Source: VBAU01 sp036005185 (GTDB lineage: Bacteria > Bacteroidota > Bacteroidia > Chitinophagales > Chitinophagaceae). Taken from it: a stretch of DNA of 64,000 bases. The stretch is taken from contig DASYQS010000046.1 in the NCBI GenBank assembly GCA_036005185.1, positions 57,153-121,152 on the forward strand. Reading direction: 5' to 3'. The translations under genes were made by a program, and so were the position numbers. Under the pieces are notes generated by a model. The model saw only the letters and a list, made by a program, of their open reading frames with translations. It did no database searches and had not been told where the DNA came from. Of this stretch, positions 1-8,278 are shown one piece after another (position 1 is the first letter of the stretch; each line of letters begins with the position of its first letter).

Positions 1-873
1 AAATTTTTTTCCAATGATGAATGTATCGCTTTCATAATACAGTTTATTAAAATCGGTTCCGATGCGTTTGTATGTTATATCAAAACCCTCATAAACCCAC
101 TGGTTCATTTTTCTCCAAAGTTCAATTACTTCAGGTTTGTCCGCCTCCCAATCTAAAAGCATTTGTTGGGCTTTTTTCATGATCGGCGCTTGTTTTTCTG
201 CTTCTTCCTTACTCACACCTTTCACCATTAAATGGCTGATTTGCTTTTTATATTCTTCATCAAATTTCACGTAATAATCTCCTACGAAGTGATCACCTTT
301 TGAATTTGTAGTTTGCGGCGTTTCACCATTGGCAAAAAGCTGCCATGCCACCATGCTTTTACAAATGTGAATACCACGGTCATTGACAACACAGGTTTTA
401 AATACTTCGTATCCATTTGCCTTTAGAATTTCCGCCACACTCCATCCTAAAAAATTATTTCGCAAGTGGCCCAAATGAAGAGGCTTATTTGTATTTGGAG
501 AAGAGTATTCAACAATTACTTTAACTCCGTTTGAGATTTTTATTCCAAATTGAGCAGCCAAAAAGTTAGTTTGAAGAAAATTTACCCAATACTCATTTGT
601 GATCACTAAATTCAAAAACCCTTTAATAACATTGTAAGAATAAAAAATAGTAGCATGCTGTGCGGTAAGATGATCCCCCAAATCTTTTCCGATTTGTTCG
701 GGTGTTTTTTTTAAAGCCTTGACAAAAGAAAATAATACGAGAGTATAATCTCCTTCAAACTCTGGTTTGGTTGTATTGATGATGAGATCTTGTTCATTGA
801 TTTCAAAATTGTATAATTCCTTCAGTGCCTTTGCTACAAGCGGCTTTATCTGGCTAACAATGCTCATTTCCAT
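1..873 (-). CDS. argS: Arginine-tRNA ligase, N-terminal part (cut by window edge)
   Basis: Charges tRNA-Arg with arginine in the cytoplasm. Translation of the minus strand from the ATG at 873 is open for 291 codons to the window edge, so only the N-terminal half is present. The first ~100 residues fit the Arg-tRNA synthetase N-terminal additional domain. They are followed by SSPNTNKPLHLGHLRNN, the class I HIGH signature region (HLGH) in the form typical of ArgS, and then by the VNDRG segment. A second in-frame ATG lies two codons downstream (867). The divergent neighbour is the GtrA-like gene. Identification is firm; the start is either of the two ATGs. Confidence 0.95.
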   Translation of the reverse strand, partial: MEMSIVSQIKPLVAKALKELYNFEINEQDLIINTTKPEFEGDYTLVLFSFVKALKKTPEQIGKDLGDHLTAQHATIFYSYNVIKGFLNLVITNEYWVNFLQTNFLAAQFGIKISNGVKVIVEYSSPNTNKPLHLGHLRNNFLGWSVAEILKANGYEVFKTCVVNDRGIHICKSMVAWQLFANGETPQTTNSKGDHFVGDYYVKFDEEYKKQISHLMVKGVSKEEAEKQAPIMKKAQQMLLDWEADKPEVIELWRKMNQWVYEGFDITYKRIGTDFNKLYYESDTFIIGKKF

Positions 874-970
874 GCTTATTAAGGTGCGAATTTACCTATA
901 ATTTGAATTAGGATTTATTTGATGCTTGCCATTTGATATTTGGCATTTCTTTGCGTTATTTTGCACCGGC

Positions 971-1477
971 ATGCAAAAGCATATTTATTCATTAAGAGAT
1001 TTGATCATTTCCGTTATTGATTCTTTTTATCCACCATTTAGCCGGCTCATGGATATTAAGACCTTTCGTTATGCAGCTTGTGGCGGCACTAATAGTTTAT
1101 TTGACATCTTGCTTTATTCTTTTACGTACAATTATATTCTTCAAAAATCAATTATTCATTTTGGCAGCATCGCCATTAGCCCTTATATCGCTGCCATGAT
1201 GATTACCTTTCCTATTACTTTACTTTCGGGATTTGCTTTAATGCGTTATATAGTTTTCCCTGATGCGGTGAGCACAAAAAAAAGGGTGCAGGGAAGCAAA
1301 TACGTTGTAGTTGTTGTTTGCTGTATATTTTTAAATTATATTTTTTTAAAACTATTTATAGAAAAATTTGGTTGGTGGCCGCTTCCCTCAAAAATAATTA
1401 CAACGATGATTGTTGTTCTCTTCAGTTATTTTTCTCAAAGGCATTTTACTTTTCGCGTAGCCACAATTAAAAACTAA
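971..1477 (+). CDS. GtrA-like small membrane protein
   Basis: A 168-residue protein with four hydrophobic segments and the hallmarks of the GtrA/DPMS1 family: FRYAACGGTNSLFDILLY at the first helix and a terminal YFSQRHFTF. Family members are thought to move undecaprenyl-linked sugars across the inner membrane or support glycan modification; the substrate here is unknown. I chose ATG 971 over the in-frame ATG at 926, because the extra 15 residues would put a Phe/His-rich stretch before the cytoplasmic leader. The gene runs tail-to-tail into the DUF4403 gene, with the two 3' ends overlapping by 11 bp. Confidence 0.8.
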   Translation: MQKHIYSLRDLIISVIDSFYPPFSRLMDIKTFRYAACGGTNSLFDILLYSFTYNYILQKSIIHFGSIAISPYIAAMMITFPITLLSGFALMRYIVFPDAVSTKKRVQGSKYVVVVVCCIFLNYIFLKLFIEKFGWWPLPSKIITTMIVVLFSYFSQRHFTFRVATIKN

Positions 1478-2900
1478 AGTTGATCGAATCAACCTTGATA
1501 GATAGGTTGCCACTGCAATTACCACGAATCACAAGATGTTCTCTTAGCGGATAAATTTTAATGATTTTTATCTCTTCTACTTTCCCATTGCTTCGGATGC
1601 CTTTTATCCATTCTTTGTTTAATTGCTGATTAAAAGTTGTAATGGCCGTGTTTATATAAGACGTTAAGTCAAATCGTGAATATTTTTTTAGCTCATTTAT
1701 GATGCGACGATTGAACAGCCATTCGGCGGTTTTCAATAACATGTTTTTTGACCTGATATCAAAATCCAGATCTTTCATCTCGATTGTTTTTGTAGCTGCA
1801 TCATAAAGCGGCTTGCCTGTAAGATAAAATAGACCTTTCTCGGAGCCCTCAAAGTCCACTTTAATAATGAGGTTTTCGTTATCCATCCCATAAAGTGTGC
1901 AATTTTTGATGATGATATATTTGGATGATGTCAGGTCAAATCTTTTATCCTTTAATTGCGATGTAACAATATTGCTGAGTGAATCATAATTCAATATAGC
2001 ATCTAAAAAAATATTAAATCCCTGCTGACCTTTAAAATCGCTGATGTTAGGAACAACAGTTAAATGTTCCGTTTGTTTCTCAAAACTTACAACAGGCCTC
2101 GCAGACAAACCAATATTGATATTCAACGAATCATTTCGCGCAAATAAATTATTGATGTGGATTTTAGATGGATTAATCTGCAACCATCCCAGGCCGTATA
2201 AATTATACACTTTGTTAAGTTGATCCCAAACCTGCTGGAACCTTGGGCGCAGATCATAGCCGCTAAAACTTTTTTCCATATCTGTTTTTGCGGCATCTAA
2301 TTCTTCTTTTAACCCTTTCATCACTTCACCCGTTATATCCTGCCCCCAAAAACAAACGGTGCATTTATCAATAGGTTGAGGCTCCAGCCGCCTTATTGAA
2401 AGATTTGCTTTCAGATCGGGTGTAATCGAAACTGAATTTTGAAAGCTTACATTTACTTTTCGTTCACCCTCATCATAACCGCAGCGGCAAGGTGGTGTCC
2501 ATGGTGAAAGTGCAGCACCATTTACACATACCCTTGTTGAACCAATAATTCTATAATATCCGGTAAAACCTAGAACAAGTGATGGGCCGGCTGGTTTCAT
2601 TTGCAAGGGGCCCCTGCGAAAACTGTATTTATATCTTGTATCGCATCCATCCTGAATCCAACCGTCAGGCCAACCTGATGAAGTAAAAACAGTATCAACA
2701 GTTTTTTCTGCTAGTGTATAAACGGGTTTTAAGTTTACTTGAATGGGAATATTGATCTCGGATTCAGGCAATAAATCCATTTTAAAATCTGTTTTTGCAA
2801 GGGAAGGCTTATCTGGAATAATTTTTTTTGAACAGGAAACGAAAATAAAACTAAAAAGAAAAAACACCGGAAAAGAGAGTTTACTAAGACGGTTAGACAT
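1467..2900 (-). CDS. DUF4403 family lipoprotein
   Basis: A 477-residue exported protein. The leader beginning MSNRLSKLSFPVF ends in a lipobox-like FVSC, so it is probably a lipoprotein. The start at 2900 is preferred because the longer frame (from 2960) puts 20 polar residues before the signal peptide. The body matches what I know of DUF4403: an early IPI.V.L.....L segment, a Trp/Cys-rich stretch (DGWIQDGCDTRYKY, CRCGYDEG) and a central QVWDQLNKVY. The family is common in Bacteroidota, where it is predicted to form long lipid-binding beta structures; the function is unknown. Its 3' end overlaps that of the GtrA-like gene. Confidence 0.75.
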   Translation of the reverse strand: MSNRLSKLSFPVFFLFSFIFVSCSKKIIPDKPSLAKTDFKMDLLPESEINIPIQVNLKPVYTLAEKTVDTVFTSSGWPDGWIQDGCDTRYKYSFRRGPLQMKPAGPSLVLGFTGYYRIIGSTRVCVNGAALSPWTPPCRCGYDEGERKVNVSFQNSVSITPDLKANLSIRRLEPQPIDKCTVCFWGQDITGEVMKGLKEELDAAKTDMEKSFSGYDLRPRFQQVWDQLNKVYNLYGLGWLQINPSKIHINNLFARNDSLNINIGLSARPVVSFEKQTEHLTVVPNISDFKGQQGFNIFLDAILNYDSLSNIVTSQLKDKRFDLTSSKYIIIKNCTLYGMDNENLIIKVDFEGSEKGLFYLTGKPLYDAATKTIEMKDLDFDIRSKNMLLKTAEWLFNRRIINELKKYSRFDLTSYINTAITTFNQQLNKEWIKGIRSNGKVEEIKIIKIYPLREHLVIRGNCSGNLSIKVDSINFSF

Positions 2901-3124
2901 AGTATTTTCTAAAGTAAAAGATTCGGCTTGAAAAACGGGCGAATGGGGATTAAATTTCAAAAATTTTGTTATTGATTTTCAATGCTTATAGGGGTTTTCT
3001 TGGTCAAAATCCGTAAATTTCCTATTGTAAGCACAAAACTTTATTGCATATTTTGAGCTTCCAATCCTTCCTACGAATTACCAAATTCAAGTCCTACTGA
3101 AAGCCACATTAAAAACGTACCATT

Positions 3125-3226
3125 ATGAAAAAGTTTTCTGCTTTCTCAAAAGTTTCTGTTTTTTCTTTTATTTCCCTAACTACGAATAGTTCTAAGAAAA
3201 AAAGCTATTGCCATAACTGGCTATGA
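3125..3226 (+). other. Possible 33-codon peptide frame in a plus-strand orphan transcript
   Basis: An ATG-initiated frame (starting MKKFSAFSKVSVFSF, ending at TGA 3224-3226) sits in a 658-bp gap between two minus-strand genes. It begins about 70 bp after a possible plus-strand promoter (TTG 3025-3027, 21 bp, TATTTTG 3049-3055). It is basic and hydrophobic at its N-terminus but resembles nothing I recognise, and could be a chance frame. Its only support is its position upstream of the strong plus-sense hairpin at 3396-3449. Confidence 0.2.
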
Positions 3227-3395
3227 ATTTTTGAACAAGAATATTTAATCCAAGTAACCATAGTCTTCACCTAAATCGACCTTATGATAACATTAGCAAT
3301 CATCGTAGCAATAACAAGATCAAAATTCTTACAATATTATCTATTCAGGCTTTGCCGTGTCACACCTTTATTGATTCGCCATTAACCATCGAACT

Positions 3396-3454
3396 GACCG
3401 GGACAAAGGGTAGAGGACGGTTGGAAACCACAGTACCCTTGTTTCGGTCTTTTA
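3396..3454 (+). ncRNA. Long RNA hairpin, terminator-like, orphan
   Basis: The left arm GACCGGGACAAAGGGTA (3396-3412) pairs with TACCCTTGTTTCGGTC (3434-3449) over 16 pairs with one bulged A. The 21-nt apical part holds an inner GGTT/AACC stem. Two pairs are G-U when the plus strand is the RNA but would be A-C mismatches in the minus-strand RNA, so plus-strand transcription is favoured. TCTTTTATTG follows. No plus-strand gene lies upstream within the gap, so this would end or form part of an independent non-coding transcript. The alternative is a terminator for the minus-strand VOC genes, but that side lacks a T-run. Confidence 0.5.
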
Positions 3455-3557
3455 TTGGTTACTGGTTGCTTGTTACTGGTTATTCATTACCTTAATTTGC
3501 TCACCCTGCAAAAAGAGATGTAACCCAGAAACTAGAAACCAGTAACCAGCAACAGGA
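3453..3557. repeat. Word-like low-complexity inverted repeat region
   Basis: Short recurring words (GGTTACTGGTT, GTTACTGGTTATTC, and in opposite sense AAACCAGTAACCAGCAACAG) fill the space directly after the stop codon of the VOC gene. Similar strings of near-repeated 8-12-mers occur in other gaps of this window (39201-39290; weaker at 4937-5010) and are familiar from Bacteroidota genomes generally. They could fold as imperfect hairpins. No coding capacity is evident. Confidence 0.55.
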
Positions 3558-3558
3558 A

Positions 3559-3975
3559 TTAACCTTCTTTAGGTTGCGTCATGCTAAACCAGTTTCCACA
3601 TCCATCAGTAATAATTGCTTCAATACCATAAAACTGTTCTTTAGGTTCCGATTTAAACTGAACTCCCTTTGCTTTCAATTCCTCATAAGTTGCTTTGCAA
3701 TCTGGTGTATAAAAAGCGCCGGCACCCATTACTCCTTTTTCCAACAATAATTTTAAAGCTTTATTTACTTCTTCATCGAAACCATTGTTCTCTGTACCCG
3801 GAAAAAGAATGATCTCAAGATCGGGCTGATCGGGAGGGTTGACTGTAAGCCACCGAAATCCATTGTCCATAGTGACATCTGTATTCACTTTGAAGCCTAA
3901 TTTGTTTACATAAAAATCATAGGCTTTGTTTTGATCCGCTACAAAAAACGAGGCATGAGAAAGTTTTGTGATCAT
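3559..3975 (-). CDS. VOC family protein (glyoxalase/bleomycin resistance fold)
   Basis: A 138-residue protein with the two beta-alpha-beta-beta-beta halves of a single-chain VOC domain: MITKLSHASFFVADQNKAYDFYVNKLGFKV at the N-terminus and GIEAIITDGCGNWFSMTQP at the C-terminus. Members bind a metal and act on small molecules (glyoxalase, dioxygenase or drug-binding types); the substrate cannot be read from the sequence. It is the third gene of a minus-strand AraC-VOC-VOC set, 19 bp after the preceding VOC gene, so co-transcription is likely. A word-like repeat starts directly after the stop codon. Confidence 0.8.
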   Translation of the reverse strand: MITKLSHASFFVADQNKAYDFYVNKLGFKVNTDVTMDNGFRWLTVNPPDQPDLEIILFPGTENNGFDEEVNKALKLLLEKGVMGAGAFYTPDCKATYEELKAKGVQFKSEPKEQFYGIEAIITDGCGNWFSMTQPKEG

Positions 3976-3994
3976 GATTATAAGATTTTCAAGG

Positions 3995-4417
3995 TTAATT
4001 AAGAGAAGGTTCTTTTTTTAATTCGCAATTCATCATCCAATGAATACCAAATTTGTCAGTGAACATGCCGAATCTTGCGCCCCAAAAAGTATCCTGCAAT
4101 GGCATCTTTATTTTGCCGCCTGCGGAAAGCATAGTGAATAACCCTTCTAACTCCGAGAGGTTTTCAATTTCAAGGGAAAGACTAACATTATTTCCTTGGT
4201 TGATAGAAGCGGGTTCAAAATGATCTGACATATAAAGCAGCGTTTCCCCGATTTTAAGACGGGCATGCATTACTTTGCCCTTTACATTTTCCGGAACTTC
4301 CATTGGGCCTTCACCCATGTGTGAGATCTGAAGTATTTCTCCGCCCAATGATTCTTTATAAAAATTTAGAGCTTCTTCGCATTGACCTGCAAATGTTAAA
4401 TAGGTGATCCGTTTCAT
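3995..4417 (-). CDS. PhnB-type VOC family protein
   Basis: A 140-residue protein beginning with the PhnB/YjdN-style motif YLTFAGQCEEALNFYKESLGGE, followed by KGKVMHARLKIGETLLYMSD and ending DTFWGARFGMFTDKFGIHWMMN. This layout is typical of the PhnB-like subgroup of VOC proteins. Biochemical roles in this subgroup are mostly unproven. It lies between an AraC-type regulator gene (82 bp upstream) and a second VOC gene (19 bp downstream), an arrangement often seen in Bacteroidota. Confidence 0.8.
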   Translation of the reverse strand: MKRITYLTFAGQCEEALNFYKESLGGEILQISHMGEGPMEVPENVKGKVMHARLKIGETLLYMSDHFEPASINQGNNVSLSLEIENLSELEGLFTMLSAGGKIKMPLQDTFWGARFGMFTDKFGIHWMMNCELKKEPSLN

Positions 4418-4499
4418 AATTAAATATTTTGCATAAAGGTAAGTGGGAGAGAAGGGGAAACTGTTCTTGAATCTTGCTTAGTTATGAGGCAAAGTTCGA

Positions 4500-4934
4500 T
4501 TATTGTTGATCATTTCTGCAATGATCATCAATTTGATATTGGTCGATAAAACAATGAGGAATAAACGATTTTGGCTGTTCCTTTTGCTTTTGCTTTTTTA
4601 ACCATGCCATATTCCTGTAATAGGTGGGGGCAAAACCAATTTCTTTCTTGAAAAGAACGCTGAATGAGCCAATGCTTTCAAAACCCACTTCATTACAAAC
4701 ATCGGTGACTGGTTTATTTTCTGATAGCAGGTCTTTTGCCCTGTCCAATCTTTTTTGTGTGAGATATTGGTGAGGAGTGCGGCGATAAATTTTTGTAAAC
4801 AAACGATGAAAATGAAAACGGGAAAGATAGGCCTGCTGTGATATTGCGTTCAGATCTATTGGCTCTTGATAATTCTCGTCAATATAAATCTTGGCCGAGG
4901 CAATACGCTGATATAGATCGCTGGTTAAATTCAT
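4500..4934 (-). CDS. AraC-family helix-turn-helix regulator
   Basis: A 144-residue protein that is almost all AraC/XylS DNA-binding domain. It carries two helix-turn-helix units, with LNAISQQAYLSRFHFHRLFTKIYRRTPHQYL followed by VTDVCNEVGFESIGSFSVLFKKEIGFAPTYYRN. No ligand-binding domain is present, so it is either an effector-less regulator or relies on other inputs. It probably controls itself and the two VOC genes downstream on the same strand. The last ~30 residues are polar and unlike the family core. Confidence 0.85.
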   Translation of the reverse strand: MNLTSDLYQRIASAKIYIDENYQEPIDLNAISQQAYLSRFHFHRLFTKIYRRTPHQYLTQKRLDRAKDLLSENKPVTDVCNEVGFESIGSFSVLFKKEIGFAPTYYRNMAWLKKQKQKEQPKSFIPHCFIDQYQIDDHCRNDQQ

Positions 4935-5017
4935 TTTCTTAAAGATAAAAGATAATAGTGAAAAGATAAGAGATCGTTATCAGAAACTTTTATCTGTTAA
5001 CTATTCATTTTTCTCTA

Positions 5018-5674
5018 TTAAATATTTCTCGGATTCTTCCAACCTTTCGCCAATCGTTCCATTGTGCCTTTTACTCTTTCATTTCTTGTTTCTTCTCTCT
5101 TTGCCGTAACAATCCATTCGATATATTCTTTTTTATTGGTGAAGGAAAGGGAATTAAAAAATTCTTCTTGCTTTTTATTTTTTTTGAGGGTTGTTGCAAA
5201 ATCATCTGGCAGTCGAACTGATTTTGTTTTTGGGTCAACATAGTCAAAAATGGGACGCTCCTTTGGTTTGTCTTCTCTTCTTTTATCTGATTCAGTATTT
5301 AGTCTTGAACCAAACGTTGACCATGTATCATCAAAAGAAATCAAGCTTATCCAAGTCAGTTCATTATGTTTTAATAAGCCATCCCAACCCTTATCTCTGG
5401 TAAGATCAGTTTGCAGTTTTGATGTTCCTTTCGGATAATAAATCCAAAGCACTACATCATTTTTTATCAGCTTTAAAACTTTATTCAATTCTTTGTCCAA
5501 TTGAGCTTTGTTCATTACGAACCAATGGATCTGATCATATTTTTTTGCATCAGCAGAAATTTTTACTCCTGCAGGTAAGGTGCCAATATTTTTTTTAAAA
5601 TCGATTGGGGCATTTACAGTAAGTAAGGTGAAAGCTTCTTTTATCTTTAATTTTTGCGCGGTAGTGGTTGGCAT
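5018..5674 (-). CDS. YdeI/OmpD-associated domain protein
   Basis: A 218-residue cytoplasmic protein. The C-terminal third, FNSLSFTNKKEYIEWIVTAK followed by ETRNERVKGTMERLAKG, is the YdeI/OmdA helical domain named after proteins linked to bacteriocin or polymyxin tolerance in enterobacteria. The N-terminal part (IHWFVMNK, VLWIYYPKGTSKLQTD) resembles small proteins whose Trp/Tyr-Pro-Lys-Gly segment is found fused to YdeI in Bacteroidota; I do not know its function. It precedes the AraC-VOC-VOC genes on the same strand, 83 bp away. Confidence 0.7.
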   Translation of the reverse strand: MPTTTAQKLKIKEAFTLLTVNAPIDFKKNIGTLPAGVKISADAKKYDQIHWFVMNKAQLDKELNKVLKLIKNDVVLWIYYPKGTSKLQTDLTRDKGWDGLLKHNELTWISLISFDDTWSTFGSRLNTESDKRREDKPKERPIFDYVDPKTKSVRLPDDFATTLKKNKKQEEFFNSLSFTNKKEYIEWIVTAKREETRNERVKGTMERLAKGWKNPRNI

Positions 5675-5775
5675 ACAAAAATTTTAAGCAAAGATAAAAA
5701 CCTACTACTAACTGTATTTCTTGAATGTTGCTATTTGTCGCGTGGAAATTTTTACTAGAAGTTGTGGAAGTGATT

Positions 5776-6531
5776 TTATTGATACTCAAGAAACCCTTCA
5801 TTAATTGAATTTATTGTTCTTGCTTTTCTCCTAAAAACTCCTACACCTTCTCGGCTGCCGTTATTATTTGTATTACCCTCAATAGTAGTTAACAGACCTC
5901 CTTCAATTCTTTCTATAAAGCCTGTGTGGCCGTGCCCACCACCCGTTGAAATAATGAATATTTGTCCCGGCAAAACCAATGACGTATTAATGATAGCATC
6001 TTCTGCAAGAATTTTCTTACAGGTTGCTCGGTTCCAATGTTCTAGCACACCTCCAGTCCTGACCGCTGGGTTTTGCCTTCCCAAATTGGTACAGGCTTGT
6101 TTAAAACAGAAAAAAATAAATGCCATACACCAAGCCGCACCACGCGGTGATCCGGCGGCATCATGGTATTTATCCACTTCGGGCCCTCTGTTGCTGCCAG
6201 GCGGCACTTCCATTATGCCTATTTGTGAGCTGGCGACATTAAGAACAGTAGTTAATAAAGTATTGGGTGCATTGATTACCGGTAGTACTGTAGTACTGCC
6301 AAACATGGTGGCCCATGTAACCGGTCCAATAATACCATCAACTTTCAGTGGGTTATCACGCTGATCTGTAAAACGTGCTTGAAATAATTTTACAGCATTT
6401 TCTGTATCCGCATCAAAGCTTCCATTTTCCGGGATGGGTCCGCATCCTTTTTCATTTAACTTTTGCTGAATGATAGTAACGATTGAACTTTCAGTTGAAC
6501 CTCTTTTGACAACATGTCCGGGATAATTCAT
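5776..6531 (-). CDS. Peptidoglycan-binding plus CHAP-domain hydrolase
   Basis: A 251-residue protein. Residues ~8-77 form a PG_binding_1 domain (IIQQKLNEKGCG, FDADTENAVKLFQ, VDGIIGPVTWATM). Residues ~95-250 form a CHAP amidase/endopeptidase domain with the nucleophile Cys135 in AAWCMAF, catalytic His202 in GHGHTGF and the acidic/amide partner in TIEGNTN. It should cut peptide bonds or the amide link in peptidoglycan. There is no signal peptide, as in phage endolysins. It is the last gene of a seven-gene minus-strand cluster that also encodes a lysozyme. Confidence 0.85.
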   Translation of the reverse strand: MNYPGHVVKRGSTESSIVTIIQQKLNEKGCGPIPENGSFDADTENAVKLFQARFTDQRDNPLKVDGIIGPVTWATMFGSTTVLPVINAPNTLLTTVLNVASSQIGIMEVPPGSNRGPEVDKYHDAAGSPRGAAWCMAFIFFCFKQACTNLGRQNPAVRTGGVLEHWNRATCKKILAEDAIINTSLVLPGQIFIISTGGGHGHTGFIERIEGGLLTTIEGNTNNNGSREGVGVFRRKARTINSINEGFLEYQ

Positions 6532-6628
6532 TTTAATAGATTTGAGTTGTTAATAAATTTTGACAAAGACATTTCAGACAAAGAATTTTATCGTGGTTCT
6601 TTATCGCCAGCTTTTTTTACTTGTTTAT

Positions 6629-7789
6629 TTAAAGTTTTATCTTTTCATCCCCAAACCCCCAGTTGATTCCTAAAAAGCTGATTAACTTATTTGTAATTCC
6701 AAAATCTTTTCCGAATGCACCATTTATATATAAATTATTTCCAAGTTGGTAGTTGATAACGCCTACATTGCGGTTGTCTGATGTAATACCCCGCTTGGAA
6801 TATTTTCGATAAATGATTTCATAACCCAGAGATAATTTGTTGAACTGTAATTCAAGTTTTCCGCCAATATCAGTAGAAGAGGATTTCACTATTTGCTTGT
6901 TATTAGCAGGCGCATAGTTATCTTGTAAAAAGCGGAAGTAGCCAAAGAACGAAAAATAATTTCTGTTCACGTCATCATCGCTAAGCTTAAGAGGCAAGTA
7001 AGAAGAAAGAGTAGTCCATATACCAGTTCTGCCGGTTTTCCATGCACTATTATTGATGCCATAGTTGGCATACGCTGCGGCGATATTCAAACTAAAAAGA
7101 GGTTTTTCGTTCATAATATCATTAATATCGTCAAAAATTTTCCCGGTGGTGGTAGGCTTCATGTCGGTGAATTTTTGCCAGTATGCTTCGAAAACTACTT
7201 GTGGTGAATCTGCCGGTTGATTAGCCAGAGCAACCTCAAGCTCCTTTTGGGCAGCATCATGCCATTCTTTTAACTTGGATCCCAGGGCTTTTTGATAATG
7301 CTTTGAGTGAATTTTTATAATCGTAGATTGAATGCCTATTGAAAAAATTTTTTGAGATTGTTTAACGGTATCGGGAATTAAATCCTGATTAATAAAAGCC
7401 AGAGAAATGCTTGTAAACTTTAATCCAGAAAAAGGATCTTCTCCGGTAATTTTTTTTACTCCACTTGCGTCGCTTGTTGTTTTTAGCCCTAGGAAATTAT
7501 ATACGCTCCTGTTCGAAGGTTTGAGCCACCAATAAGGAGCAAATTCCATTGAATAATTCCGGGGCCATCCAACACTATCGTTAAAAGACTGGACAATTCC
7601 GAGTGCGAATTCTTTAGGATTATTAGGTGTTTCTATTTGAGTAGGGGAAATATCTAATAATTTGAGTGCAGGTGCTTTAGGCACTGCCAGCTCTTTTATT
7701 TTTACTTCACTATTGATGCTGCCTGGTGTTTGACCTATGGATATTTGATAAAAACAGCAAGAACAGAAGAATATGATTACTTTTTTCAT
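6629..7789 (-). CDS. Exported, probably outer-membrane protein of unknown function
   Basis: A 386-residue protein with a signal peptide (MKKVIIFFCSCCFYQISIGQ). It has alternating hydrophobic/polar strands in its second half (LELQFNKLSLGYEIIYRKYS, YINGAFGKDFG) and a terminal strand ISFLGINWGFG, which suggests an outer-membrane beta-barrel or an exported barrel-like protein. A charged helical stretch lies at about residues 175-200. I do not recognise the family. It starts only 3 bp after the stop of the 131-residue gene, so the two are almost certainly translated from one mRNA. It belongs to the hydrolase/membrane-protein cluster. Confidence 0.6.
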   Translation of the reverse strand: MKKVIIFFCSCCFYQISIGQTPGSINSEVKIKELAVPKAPALKLLDISPTQIETPNNPKEFALGIVQSFNDSVGWPRNYSMEFAPYWWLKPSNRSVYNFLGLKTTSDASGVKKITGEDPFSGLKFTSISLAFINQDLIPDTVKQSQKIFSIGIQSTIIKIHSKHYQKALGSKLKEWHDAAQKELEVALANQPADSPQVVFEAYWQKFTDMKPTTTGKIFDDINDIMNEKPLFSLNIAAAYANYGINNSAWKTGRTGIWTTLSSYLPLKLSDDDVNRNYFSFFGYFRFLQDNYAPANNKQIVKSSSTDIGGKLELQFNKLSLGYEIIYRKYSKRGITSDNRNVGVINYQLGNNLYINGAFGKDFGITNKLISFLGINWGFGDEKIKL

Positions 7790-7792
7790 GGT

Positions 7793-8188
7793 CTATGGGG
7801 TTAATGAGATGTTTTTTACGAGTGTTACTCTTGTAAAATCTGAATTATGCAGTTTAAGATCTGGTGAAAAATTTTTGACGCCATCGTCGCCTCCGGATAA
7901 AAAATAAGTTGCAGATAATCGTTCAAATTCTTGTTCTCTTTCATCCTCATCGCCAAACAGATTTATTGAAGTGGCAATAGTAAGTGTATTGCCGCTGAGT
8001 GATGCAGCACCTCCAAGATGTGCATTGGTTATATCGCCGGTGGCATCTACTGAATGCGCAACGGCTGTACCACCACCGCCAGAACCTGTGGGCCTTTTAC
8101 TGGCCCTTGAAGCAGCTGGGCCAACGGTATCCACATCTACATCTAATGAAATATTCGGGGCAGTAGTACCTGTTTTGTAAGTGCTCAT
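7793..8188 (-). CDS. Small cluster protein with low-complexity N-terminus, unknown
   Basis: 131 residues with no signal peptide or membrane segment. The first ~75 residues are rich in Gly, Ala, Ser and Thr, with a GSGGGG patch and an SLSGNTLTIATS segment that may form beta structure. Residues ~78-131 are a charged segment (DEDEREQEFERLSATYF) and a short strand-like tail. It has no family that I recognise. The tight 3-bp spacing to the exported-protein gene argues that it is real. Possible roles include a structural, secreted or adaptor component of the cluster, but nothing in the sequence decides between them. Confidence 0.6.
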   Translation of the reverse strand: MSTYKTGTTAPNISLDVDVDTVGPAASRASKRPTGSGGGGTAVAHSVDATGDITNAHLGGAASLSGNTLTIATSINLFGDEDEREQEFERLSATYFLSGGDDGVKNFSPDLKLHNSDFTRVTLVKNISLTP

Positions 8189-8278
8189 ATTATATTTTTA
8201 TTTGCCTACTCTAATCCGTTTTCGGCTTCCCGGTGCTTACTATTTTATAAGGGTGTTCAGCAATCATCCCTAAATAAT

